From Bacteroidota bacterium (GTDB lineage Bacteria > Bacteroidota > Bacteroidia > Bacteroidales > UBA932): a stretch of 60,026 nucleotides of DNA. The first letter of the stretch is position 1. Each line of letters opens with the position of its first letter. The notes below the pieces were generated by a model. That model was not told where the DNA came from. It saw only the letters and a program-made list of their open reading frames with translations, and did not search any database. Location of the stretch: positions 1-60,026 of the forward strand of contig JAKQLB010000318.1 of NCBI GenBank assembly GCA_029567375.1, written 5' to 3'. This document shows, one piece after another, positions 24,606-31,301 of the stretch. Made by a program: the position numbers and the translations under genes.

Positions 24606-26957
24606 ATGTATAAATTAAAACTTGCTGTCAGGAGTTTATTGGGTCAGCGTACGGGGACGCTTATCAATGCTATTGGTTTGTCGTTGAGCTTGGCTGTCTG
24701 TTTGATTATTGCCCTCTATGTGCAGTATGAATACTCTTTCGAAAAGCATAATCCCGATGCAAAAAATGTATATCGCCTACTGAATGTTCATAAGGGAGAA
24801 CGCGACCCTATTCATCCGATTGTCTTTTTCGACAAATTGACCGCTGCCATTCCCGAACTTGATGAGGGTCTGATGCTGCAACTTCATTCCACGGGCTATT
24901 TCACTATTGATAATAAGCAGATATTTTTGGATAGAGTGATGCACTCTACCAACGCATTTTTTCCGATGTTCAACATCCGTATGCTCGAAGGAGGCGATGC
25001 CCCATTGACCGATGCTTTTTCTGCTGTAATTTCAAAAAGCGAAGCTGAAAAATTGTTCCCCGGAACCTCTGCGATTGGTAAAACCATCCGCTACCGCAAT
25101 AATCACGATTTCACAATAACCGGTGTATATGAAGATGTTCCTATTACGGCTAACTATCGTCCTAACATTGTTCTGAACATTCATGCTCAAAAAACAACCG
25201 ATTATTACCAATACACATCGATGAACAACCAATCTACCTCGTTCTTTTTCCGCTTGCCGGAAAATGCCGACAAGGTAGAGATCGCTCAAAAAATAGAGGC
25301 AGAGGCTTTAAAGGCTTATGGTAAAGATTTTTCCGGAACTTATGCATTTCAACCATTGACCGACATACATTTGCGCTCTTCAGATACCACTTGGGACACC
25401 CTTGAACGTTCTGACGAAAAAGTAGTGCAACTTTTTATCATTGTTGCCGCTTTGGTATTGCTTATCGCCCTGTTTAATTTTATAAATCTTTCAGTGGCAC
25501 TCCGCAACAAACGCAATTTCAACACCGGAATGCAGAAAATAATGGGAGCCGGAGCCAGGGATATTTTCGGCTACCTATTCACCGAAACCACTATTCTTGT
25601 AACTATCTGTGTACTGATAGCTCTCATTTTGACCTCGACGCTTCTCCCCTATTTCAGCAACCTGATGGGGGTCAATACGGAGTTCAGCCTTGCCAACCCT
25701 CTGCTTTGGGGGGCAATCCTATCCATAGCTGTAACCACTATTTTACTGCCTGTACTGGTACAATGGAGACATCAAATGCGAATAACTCCCTCTGCAACCA
25801 TCAAAGGCAGGGGAAGAATATTGCCCAAGCGAGGTAAAATTTCCCTGGCGCAAACGCTTACCATTATGCAAATTGCTATTAGCATCTGCCTGATTATCGG
25901 CGTTATAGGCATCAATAAGCAGTTTGATTTGATGTTGAATAAAAAACTGGGGTTCGACAAAGAAAATCTGGTGACAATACTGAATCCCCCGACTAAAAAA
26001 ACAACAGCTGACCGTTACGCACTTTATAAGCAGGAGTTGGAGAGGTTACCCTTTGTTTCGGGAGTGACAGGCACCATGAATACGCCCGGACATACATTGA
26101 ATAATGGTACAACTATCGCTTATGAAGATGCCGGCGAAAAGCAGCAACTTAATTTGAGGATAGCTCCGACAGACGGCGATTTTTTCGATGTAATGAAGAC
26201 AAAATTCATTTTGGGCGAAGCCTATTCACCAACTGACAGTTCAAAAATCGTCATAAATGAGCAGTGTTGGAAAAAGATGAATGTCGAAAATCCCATTGGA
26301 ATGAAGGTAACAAGCTACTTTACCGGACTTGATTGCGAAATATGCGGTGTAATTGAGGATATTCAAAACATCTCATTACAAAACGAAAGTTTTCCTGCGT
26401 TCTATTTCCTCTACCTTGAATTGTGGTACTTTATAGTGCGTCTGCATCCCGGAGATTTACAGAAAAACATAGCAGAAATGGAAGCTGTTTGGAAACGAAT
26501 CGAACCCGACCTGCCATTCAGTTACAGTTTCGTGGATAAAGATCTTCAGGCAAATTACACTCGCGAAATCCGTACGCGTAAACTTCTGACCATCATGTCG
26601 CTCCTCGCCATCTTCATCTCAATGCTCGGACTATACGGCCTGTCAATGCAAATCATTCAGCATAAAACAAAAGAAATCGGTATCCGCAAAATCAATGGAG
26701 CCACCATTTCGGAAATCCTCGCTTTACTCAACCGCCGCTTTATAATTTGGGTAATTATAGCATTCATTATCGCAGTGCCAATCACCTACTACGCCATCTC
26801 AAAATGGCTCGAAAACTTCGCCTACAAAACCTCTCTCAACTGGTGGATCTTCGCCCTGGCCGGCCTAATTGCACTTCTAGTGGCACTTTTGACTGTCAGC
26901 TGGCAAAGCTGGCGCGCCGCAAGTCGCAATCCGGTAGAGGCGCTGCGCTATGAGTAG
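24606..26957 (+). CDS. FtsX-family ABC permease, 783 residues
   Basis: A tandem paralogue of the preceding permease with the same two-unit layout. N-terminal helix TLINAIGLSLSLAVCLIIALYV is followed by a periplasmic domain, helices around residues 280-390, a second unit, and C-terminal helices from HKTKEIGIRKINGA. The final ~40 residues are almost identical to those of its neighbour, whereas the periplasmic domains have diverged, consistent with a heterodimer in which only the substrate-facing parts differ. It starts 14 bases after the first permease. No terminator hairpin is evident in the 125 bases after it. Confidence 0.9.
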   Translation: MYKLKLAVRSLLGQRTGTLINAIGLSLSLAVCLIIALYVQYEYSFEKHNPDAKNVYRLLNVHKGERDPIHPIVFFDKLTAAIPELDEGLMLQLHSTGYFTIDNKQIFLDRVMHSTNAFFPMFNIRMLEGGDAPLTDAFSAVISKSEAEKLFPGTSAIGKTIRYRNNHDFTITGVYEDVPITANYRPNIVLNIHAQKTTDYYQYTSMNNQSTSFFFRLPENADKVEIAQKIEAEALKAYGKDFSGTYAFQPLTDIHLRSSDTTWDTLERSDEKVVQLFIIVAALVLLIALFNFINLSVALRNKRNFNTGMQKIMGAGARDIFGYLFTETTILVTICVLIALILTSTLLPYFSNLMGVNTEFSLANPLLWGAILSIAVTTILLPVLVQWRHQMRITPSATIKGRGRILPKRGKISLAQTLTIMQIAISICLIIGVIGINKQFDLMLNKKLGFDKENLVTILNPPTKKTTADRYALYKQELERLPFVSGVTGTMNTPGHTLNNGTTIAYEDAGEKQQLNLRIAPTDGDFFDVMKTKFILGEAYSPTDSSKIVINEQCWKKMNVENPIGMKVTSYFTGLDCEICGVIEDIQNISLQNESFPAFYFLYLELWYFIVRLHPGDLQKNIAEMEAVWKRIEPDLPFSYSFVDKDLQANYTREIRTRKLLTIMSLLAIFISMLGLYGLSMQIIQHKTKEIGIRKINGATISEILALLNRRFIIWVIIAFIIAVPITYYAISKWLENFAYKTSLNWWIFALAGLIALLVALLTVSWQSWRAASRNPVEALRYE

Positions 26958-27026
26958 CTTGAATAGCTATTGGCCATTAGCAGACGGAATGATACAGTAA
27001 AACTGCCGGATAATTAAAGCATATTG

Positions 27027-27079
27027 TCAAGTAAACTGAGCAAAATACTTGATATTTTGAAAAGAATTCCTACCTTTGT
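27027..27079 (+). promoter_or_regulatory. AbiE promoter with overlapping dyads
   Basis: A -7 box TACCTTTG ends a few bases before the abiEi ATG (position good to about 1 base), with a TTG about 20 bases upstream. Two overlapping inverted repeats cover the -33 region: TCAAGTA-N12-TACTTGA (27027-27052) and CAAAATA-N5-TATTTTG (27041-27059). AbiEi antitoxins are known to repress their own promoter through inverted repeats, so these are candidate operators. The message would be almost leaderless. Confidence 0.5.
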
Positions 27080-27082
27080 GCC

Positions 27083-27811
27083 ATGAACTTATACAAACAA
27101 ATAGATCAGCAAATAAGGAAGTTGTCCGAAGGTAGAGTTTTTGGCTACTCCGATTTGGATATTGACAGAAAAGATTATCTATCAGCTGCGAAGGCGTTGG
27201 AACGCATGAAAAACAAAGGGCTTATTAATAAAATATCCAATGGCGAGTTTTACAAACCCATTAAAACTGCTTTCGGAGAACTGAAGCCGGATTACAAGGA
27301 GCAATTACGTCCTTTTCTGTTTGAAAACGGAAAGCGTATCGCTTATGTTACCGGCACATATCTATATAATCAACTGGGATTGACGACACAATTGGCAGTT
27401 CGTATAAAAATAGCATCCAGAAGTAAACGAATAAGCATTAATAGAGGTGCTTTGAAAGCTGATGCCGTAAAAAGTTACGCCGAAGTAACAGACTCCAATT
27501 ATACCTTTTTAGGCTTTTTAGATGCATTTAAAGATATTCGACAAATACCTGATACAACCGTTCAAAATACTATAAAAATCCTTTCTGCAAGAATTGCAAA
27601 AATGAATGACAAAGAGGTTGCTCAATTGATCAAATATGCTCTCTTATATCCACCGAGGGTACGTGCTTTACTAGGTGCAATCCTTGAATCTCTAGGAAAA
27701 CCACAAGATATCACTACGCCACTTCTAAAAAGTATTAATCCATTAACAAAAATAAATTTAGGACTCACCAAATCAGATTTACCGACTATTGATAACTGGA
27801 ATATTGTATGA
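27083..27811 (+). CDS. AbiEi-type antitoxin (type IV toxin-antitoxin, DUF6088 group)
   Basis: A 242-residue protein with an N-terminal winged helix (residues 5-60; YLSAAKALERMKNKGLINKISNGEFYKP) and the alpha/beta middle region with YVTGTYLYNQLGLTTQ typical of AbiEi antitoxins. In studied systems it neutralises the AbiEii nucleotidyltransferase without stable binding and represses its own operon. The gene looks intact. It overlaps the start of the toxin gene by 4 bases (ATGA), the usual translational coupling. The locus is visibly more AT-rich than its neighbours, suggesting transfer. Confidence 0.85.
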   Translation: MNLYKQIDQQIRKLSEGRVFGYSDLDIDRKDYLSAAKALERMKNKGLINKISNGEFYKPIKTAFGELKPDYKEQLRPFLFENGKRIAYVTGTYLYNQLGLTTQLAVRIKIASRSKRISINRGALKADAVKSYAEVTDSNYTFLGFLDAFKDIRQIPDTTVQNTIKILSARIAKMNDKEVAQLIKYALLYPPRVRALLGAILESLGKPQDITTPLLKSINPLTKINLGLTKSDLPTIDNWNIV

Positions 27812-28786
27812 AACTCCACACAGATAAGAAAATGTTTCGTGATGCAGTCGGTATCACTGCGCAGCAAATGAATTATACCAACAATTTATGTAGAAAAAGA
27901 CTACTGGGTTACATTTGCATTGAAGTCAATTTTTGACAATGAAATTGGCAAAGATACCATTTTCAAGGGTGGAACTTCGTTGGCTAAATGTTATAAATTG
28001 ATTGACCGATTCTCGGAAGACATTGATTTAGTCGTAATTCGACGTGAAGGAGAAACAGACAACAGGATGAAACGTAAACTCAAAGATGTTGAGAGTGCAA
28101 TAAACGAAACACTTCCAGAAATTGAGATTCCGGGGCTGACTCACAAGATTGGAATGAGCCGAAAAACCGCCCGCAGCTACAGTAAGATATTTGAAGGAAT
28201 TTTTAGGCAAATTCGAGATGTGATCGTAATAGAATCTACTTGGTTGGGATATTACGAGCCATACACAAAGCATAAGATTAACTCTTTTGTCGGCAATATG
28301 ATGCTGAATAGCGGACAATCTGAACTTATAGAGAAATATGAAATGCAATCATTTAAAGTTTAGGTGTTGGAGCCGATAAGGACAATATGCGAGAAAATAA
28401 TGAGTTTAGTTCGATTTTCTTATAGTAAACGACCTATTGACGATTTACGAAATAAAATTCGTGACACATACGATTTACACCAACTATTGCAACAAAAAGA
28501 TTTTTTAGACTATCTATATTCACCTGACTTTGAGGCAATGTTGCTTAAAGTCGCAAAAGATGATGTGAAAAGTTTTAAACAGAACAACAAGTGGTTGGCC
28601 TATCACCCTAATGAGTCTTTGATATTTAAAGATTTGTCATCCGTTTGGATGCAGTTAGATGCCACATACAATGGAAACTTTAGGGATTTGGTCTATGGTG
28701 ATTTTCCCAAAAGTGAAGCTATTCTACACACATTAGAGGTAATCCGCGATAGAATGAATACCATTGAATGGAATATAAAGCCCTAA
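27808..28786 (+). pseudogene. AbiEii-type nucleotidyltransferase toxin, broken
   Basis: Reading from the ATG at 27808, the frame is correct to residue 22 (QQMN) and then shifts by one extra T at 27873-27874; removing it restores IPTIYVEKDYWVTFALKSIF, the usual AbiEii start. A second lesion is an in-frame TAG at 28361-28363, where related proteins would continue (FKV-x-VLEPIRTICEKIMSL); CAG to TAG is the simplest change. The catalytic motifs GGTSLAK and FSEDIDL survive in the middle piece. The family transfers nucleotides to tRNA or other acceptors. With two lesions a working toxin is unlikely. Sequencing error cannot be excluded for either one. Confidence 0.85.
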
Positions 28787-28840
28787 AGCAAATCTAGTTT
28801 GATTATTTTAACTAGCGACAGTACGGACATCATTACACCC

Positions 28841-28879
28841 ACTGACAAAACGGTCGCACTATACGACCAAACTGTCAGT
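28841..28879. other. Imperfect inverted repeat downstream of the AbiE locus
   Basis: ACTGACA and GGTCG on the left pair with CGACC and TGTCAGT on the right, with a 4x4 internal mismatch and a 7-base loop. No T-run follows. It may be a terminator-like structure, an operator, or the remnant end of a mobile unit. The rest of the 195-base gap (28787-28981) holds the tRNA promoter and nothing else I can name. Confidence 0.35.
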
Positions 28880-28940
28880 AGAAATAGGTTGTTTGTTAAT
28901 TTTCGGCAACTTGGCATTCATGATGCAAAGCATACTTTTT

Positions 28941-28971
28941 TTTGGCTATTTCGTTTTTTTGCGTACTTTTG
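28941..28971 (+). promoter_or_regulatory. tRNA-Met promoter
   Basis: TTTG at 28941-28944, a 19-base spacer and TACTTTTG at 28964-28971 match the Bacteroidota -33/-7 consensus. Transcription should start a few bases before the tRNA 5' end at 28982. The bases after the -7 box (GCACTCCCAA) are the same as at the tRNA-Gln promoter. Confidence 0.75.
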
Positions 28972-28981
28972 CACTCCCAAT

Positions 28982-29058
28982 GGCGAGATAGCTCAGATGG
29001 TTAGAGCGCATGATTCATAATCATGAGGTCCCGAGTTCAATTCTCGGTCTCGCTACCA
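28982..29058 (+). tRNA. tRNA-Met (CAT), elongator type
   Basis: A complete cloverleaf of 77 bases with CCA encoded. The acceptor stem is GGCGAGA/TCTCGCT with a G-U first pair, the D-arm has AGCTCAGATGGTTAGAGC, the anticodon loop is TTCATAA in a CATGA/TCATG stem, and the T-arm is CCGAG-TTCAATT-CTCGG. The anticodon stem lacks the three G-C pairs of initiator tRNA and the first pair is not C-A, so it is the elongator tRNA-Met. A CAT anticodon modified to read Ile is possible but the body is close to elongator Met. Confidence 0.95.
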
Positions 29059-29063
29059 AAAAA

Positions 29064-29093
29064 GGCCGGCTAAAAAAATTAGTCGGCCTTTTA
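29064..29093 (+). terminator. Terminator of tRNA-Met
   Basis: GGCCGGCTAA pairs with TTAGTCGGCC (one G-T pair) around a short A-rich loop, followed by TTTT. It begins 5 bases after the CCA end. Confidence 0.85.
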
Positions 29094-29121
29094 TATCTAT
29101 GCTTTTTTGATCAGCACTATG

Positions 29122-30252
29122 CTACTTAAGCTCCAGCTTAAACACCGGATGAGTATTCTCGTAGTGGTACATATTGAGCACAGTAACATCAACGGAAGTG
29201 ATGTCTGAGGTGCGTGTCAAAGTACAGGATGTGAAAGGAAGCAAAATATAATCCGTGCTTCCGATTCTAAAGCGGAATATCAAAGAAGAGTTATTGCGCA
29301 ACTGCCAGTTGGCGTTTTTTCCTACAACGGAAAGCTTTTCAGTCGAAACACAAGCATCAAAAAGCCCTTCGAGCAGATCAAACATACCAATCAGATAACC
29401 ATGGTAAGAGCCTATAGTGCGTCTGGCATCAAGTGCTTCGCGTACTGCCTCAAGAGTCTTATCCTTCGCAAGCACTAGTGTCATAGGCCTGTAGCGTACA
29501 TCCTCCGCTCACCTGCGATCGTATTTAAAATAAACGGGAACCGGATCATGAGCATCGGAAGTAGCAAAAAGTGTCAAGTTCAGATCCTTGCACCAGGAGA
29601 TTGCGCGCGGATAGAACTCGAATCCGTTAACCGCCTCAACACCATCTATCAGCCCCTCTTCCAATAATTCTTTCTGAAAGGGTGAAAACACAAGAGTGTC
29701 CATTTTCCAGCCGGGGTGGTTGAAGAAAATGAATGCTCCCTGTCTGCGTGCTTCACGCAGGGCCTCCTTGGGATCCTCAAGATTCATCAGCTCTGCATCT
29801 TTAATGAAAATCGCATTGAAATGACCTATAACACCCTGTTCGCGTGTCACCTCAGTTGCCGGAACGAGTAAGATACCCAGTTTTTCAGCCTCAGGAGCGG
29901 CAATTTTCATGGAAGTGTTGCGATCGGCATTAATATATTGGCTATGGGGCCTGTATTCTATGTGATCGGAAATGGCAAGGATGTCAAGTCCGTCACGCCA
30001 GGCCTCCTGAATCCTGTAAGTGGGCCATACGACACCGTCCGAAAAGACAGTGTGTATGTGAAAGTCACCTTTAAGCACCTTGTACCCTGCAAAATCGGGG
30101 ATAACAACCTCGTTGCGTACATGGTTGGACTTGTCGGGAATAAACTGTTTGTTGGGATTGGTGTTCTCTATGCGTTGCGCGTCTGCGACAATAGAGAAGA
30201 AGGCTGCATAGGTAAAGCATAGCAGCATTACTGCAAATAAACGTTTCATCAT
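29122..30252 (-). pseudogene. PHP-domain phosphoesterase (Sb-PDE type), interrupted by TGA
   Basis: The N-terminal part (30252 to 29512) has a signal peptide (MKRLFAVMLLCFTYAAFFS...) and PHP metal-binding motifs: DFHIHTVFSDG, AISDHIEY, FNHPGW and ATSDAHDP. A TGA at 29511-29509 interrupts the frame, but the same frame continues without a shift into AEDVRYRPMTLVLAKDKT and a 120-residue C-terminal domain, as in full-length exported phosphodiesterases of this group. CGA to TGA would explain it. The first piece keeps the metal site and might fold, but it lacks the C-terminal beta domain. The start at 30252/30249 is chosen because the longer frame runs into tRNA-Gln. Confidence 0.8.
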
Positions 30253-30281
30253 TAGTAAAAAAAGGAATTTGGTTAAAGAAG

Positions 30282-30352
30282 TTGACCTACTAGGATTCGA
30301 ACCTAGACTAGCAGGACCAGAATCTGCTGTGCTACCATTACACAATAGGTCA
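30282..30352 (-). tRNA. tRNA-Gln (CTG)
   Basis: A 71-base cloverleaf without encoded CCA. Acceptor stem TGACCTA/TAGGTCA is perfect, the D-arm is short (TGTAATGGTAGCA), the anticodon loop is TTCTGGT with anticodon CTG, and the T-arm is CTAGG-TTCGAAT-CCTAG. The last pair of the anticodon stem (31:39) is an A-C mismatch. It lies between ispF and the PHP gene on the same strand. Confidence 0.93.
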
Positions 30353-30365
30353 ATGTTTGGGAGTG

Positions 30366-30395
30366 CAAATATAGAGATTATTCTCAATTGAACAA
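30366..30395 (-). promoter_or_regulatory. tRNA-Gln promoter, partly inside ispF
   Basis: On the minus strand TTG (30395-30393), a 19-base spacer and TATATTTG (30373-30366) fit the -33/-7 consensus. The -33 part lies within the last codons of ispF. The following GCACTCCCAA is shared with tRNA-Met. Confidence 0.65.
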
Positions 30396-30860
30396 TAAAA
30401 TTGATGCAAAAGTGGCAATTCCCTCCTCGCGGCCAATAAATCCGATTTTTTCGGAAGTGGTCGCCTTAATCGATACGCGCTCCATATCCAACTCCAGCAC
30501 GGAGGCCAACATTTTCCTCATTTCGGGAATATGAGGAGCTAATTTTGGTTTCTGGAGAATCAGGGTAATATCGACATTTCCTATACGCCAACCGCGTTCC
30601 GTAACCATTTCACAAACACGTCGAAGTAGTATGCGGCTGTCGATGCCTTTGTATTCGTCTGAAGTGTCGGGGAAATGTTTTCCTATATCGCCGAGGGCAA
30701 GAGCACCCAAAAGTGCATCACAAAGGGCATGGATCGCTACATCTCCATCCGAATGGGCGACACATCCCTTTTCCGAAGGAATGGTCACGCCGCAGAGTGT
30801 AAGGGGCAACCCCGGAGCCAGCTTGTGTATGTCAAATCCATTACCTATGCGAATATCCAT
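30384..30860 (-). CDS. ispF: 2-C-methyl-D-erythritol 2,4-cyclodiphosphate synthase
   Basis: A 158-residue enzyme of the MEP isoprenoid pathway that closes the cyclic diphosphate of methylerythritol, releasing CMP. The metal ligands are in GNGFDIHKL (Asp and His), with a second His in the IHALCDALLGA helix. AHSDGD, DIGKHFPD and the C-terminal KATTSEKIGFIGREEGI are all typical. Length is normal. It is preceded by a strong AGGAGG ribosome-binding site, unusual in this phylum. The gene is divergent from the small membrane protein at 30941 and is followed by tRNA-Gln. Confidence 0.97.
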   Translation of the reverse strand: MDIRIGNGFDIHKLAPGLPLTLCGVTIPSEKGCVAHSDGDVAIHALCDALLGALALGDIGKHFPDTSDEYKGIDSRILLRRVCEMVTERGWRIGNVDITLILQKPKLAPHIPEMRKMLASVLELDMERVSIKATTSEKIGFIGREEGIATFASILLFN

Positions 30861-30865
30861 AGAAA

Positions 30866-30871
30866 CCTCCT
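30866..30871 (-). promoter_or_regulatory. Shine-Dalgarno sequence of ispF
   Basis: AGGAGG on the minus strand, 5 bases before the ATG at 30860. Most genes here show no such site, so this one is notable and confirms the start codon. Confidence 0.6.
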
Positions 30872-30940
30872 ATTTTTCCACAAAAATAAAAAATATGTTA
30901 ACTTTGTCCTAAATATTCAATTGACAATTTTGTGACAATT

Positions 30941-31300
30941 ATGGGATTTTTCAACCTCAGCTTTTTTAAGACACCCTCTCACCGGGTTTTCAACTACACT
31001 CCACGCTATTACGATGAGCGCAAGGAGCGTATTGCAGAGATTTATAAAAAGTATGGCAAGAACCCCGACGGCACTCCCATCGATCCTTCGCAAGAGGCAA
31101 CAGAGAGACAAGGTGCCATATCAACCAAAAAATATGTGCCCGGGGAGAGCATCCGCGGCGCATTCCGCAAAGGCATGGAGCAACATCGCCGCCAAGCCGA
31201 AAACAAGAAGGTTAAAAAAATAATTACTCTGATAACCTTCGTAGCTCTTCTGGTGGCTGTGTACTATATAGCCATCGGTGTTGGCCAACTTTTTAAATAA
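30941..31300 (+). CDS. Small membrane protein of unknown function
   Basis: A 119-residue protein with a basic soluble N-terminal region (YYDERKERIAEIYKKYG, then a KKYVPGESIRGAF stretch) and one membrane helix near the C terminus (residues 97-115, IITLITFVALLVAVYYIAIG). It looks tail-anchored with its bulk in the cytoplasm. I do not recognise the family; similar proteins are found next to mutL in related genomes as far as I recall. The ATG at 30941 is preferred over a GTG at 30932. A -7 box TAACTTTG lies at 30899-30906. mutL starts 1 base after its stop. Confidence 0.8.
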   Translation: MGFFNLSFFKTPSHRVFNYTPRYYDERKERIAEIYKKYGKNPDGTPIDPSQEATERQGAISTKKYVPGESIRGAFRKGMEQHRRQAENKKVKKIITLITFVALLVAVYYIAIGVGQLFK

Positions 31301-31301
31301 T

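Noticed and set aside
29509-29511. TGA read as selenocysteine or another amino acid
   Set aside because: The position is not a catalytic Cys in the family, no stem-loop follows at once, and TGA is a normal stop in other genes here, such as umuD.
27083-30352. The AbiE-tRNA segment as an integrated mobile element
   Set aside because: No integrase, transposase or direct repeat of the tRNA 3' end was seen; only AT-richness suggests transfer.
30253-30387. A start for the PHP gene upstream of its signal peptide
   Set aside because: The extension would read through tRNA-Gln; the signal peptide begins at 30252/30249.
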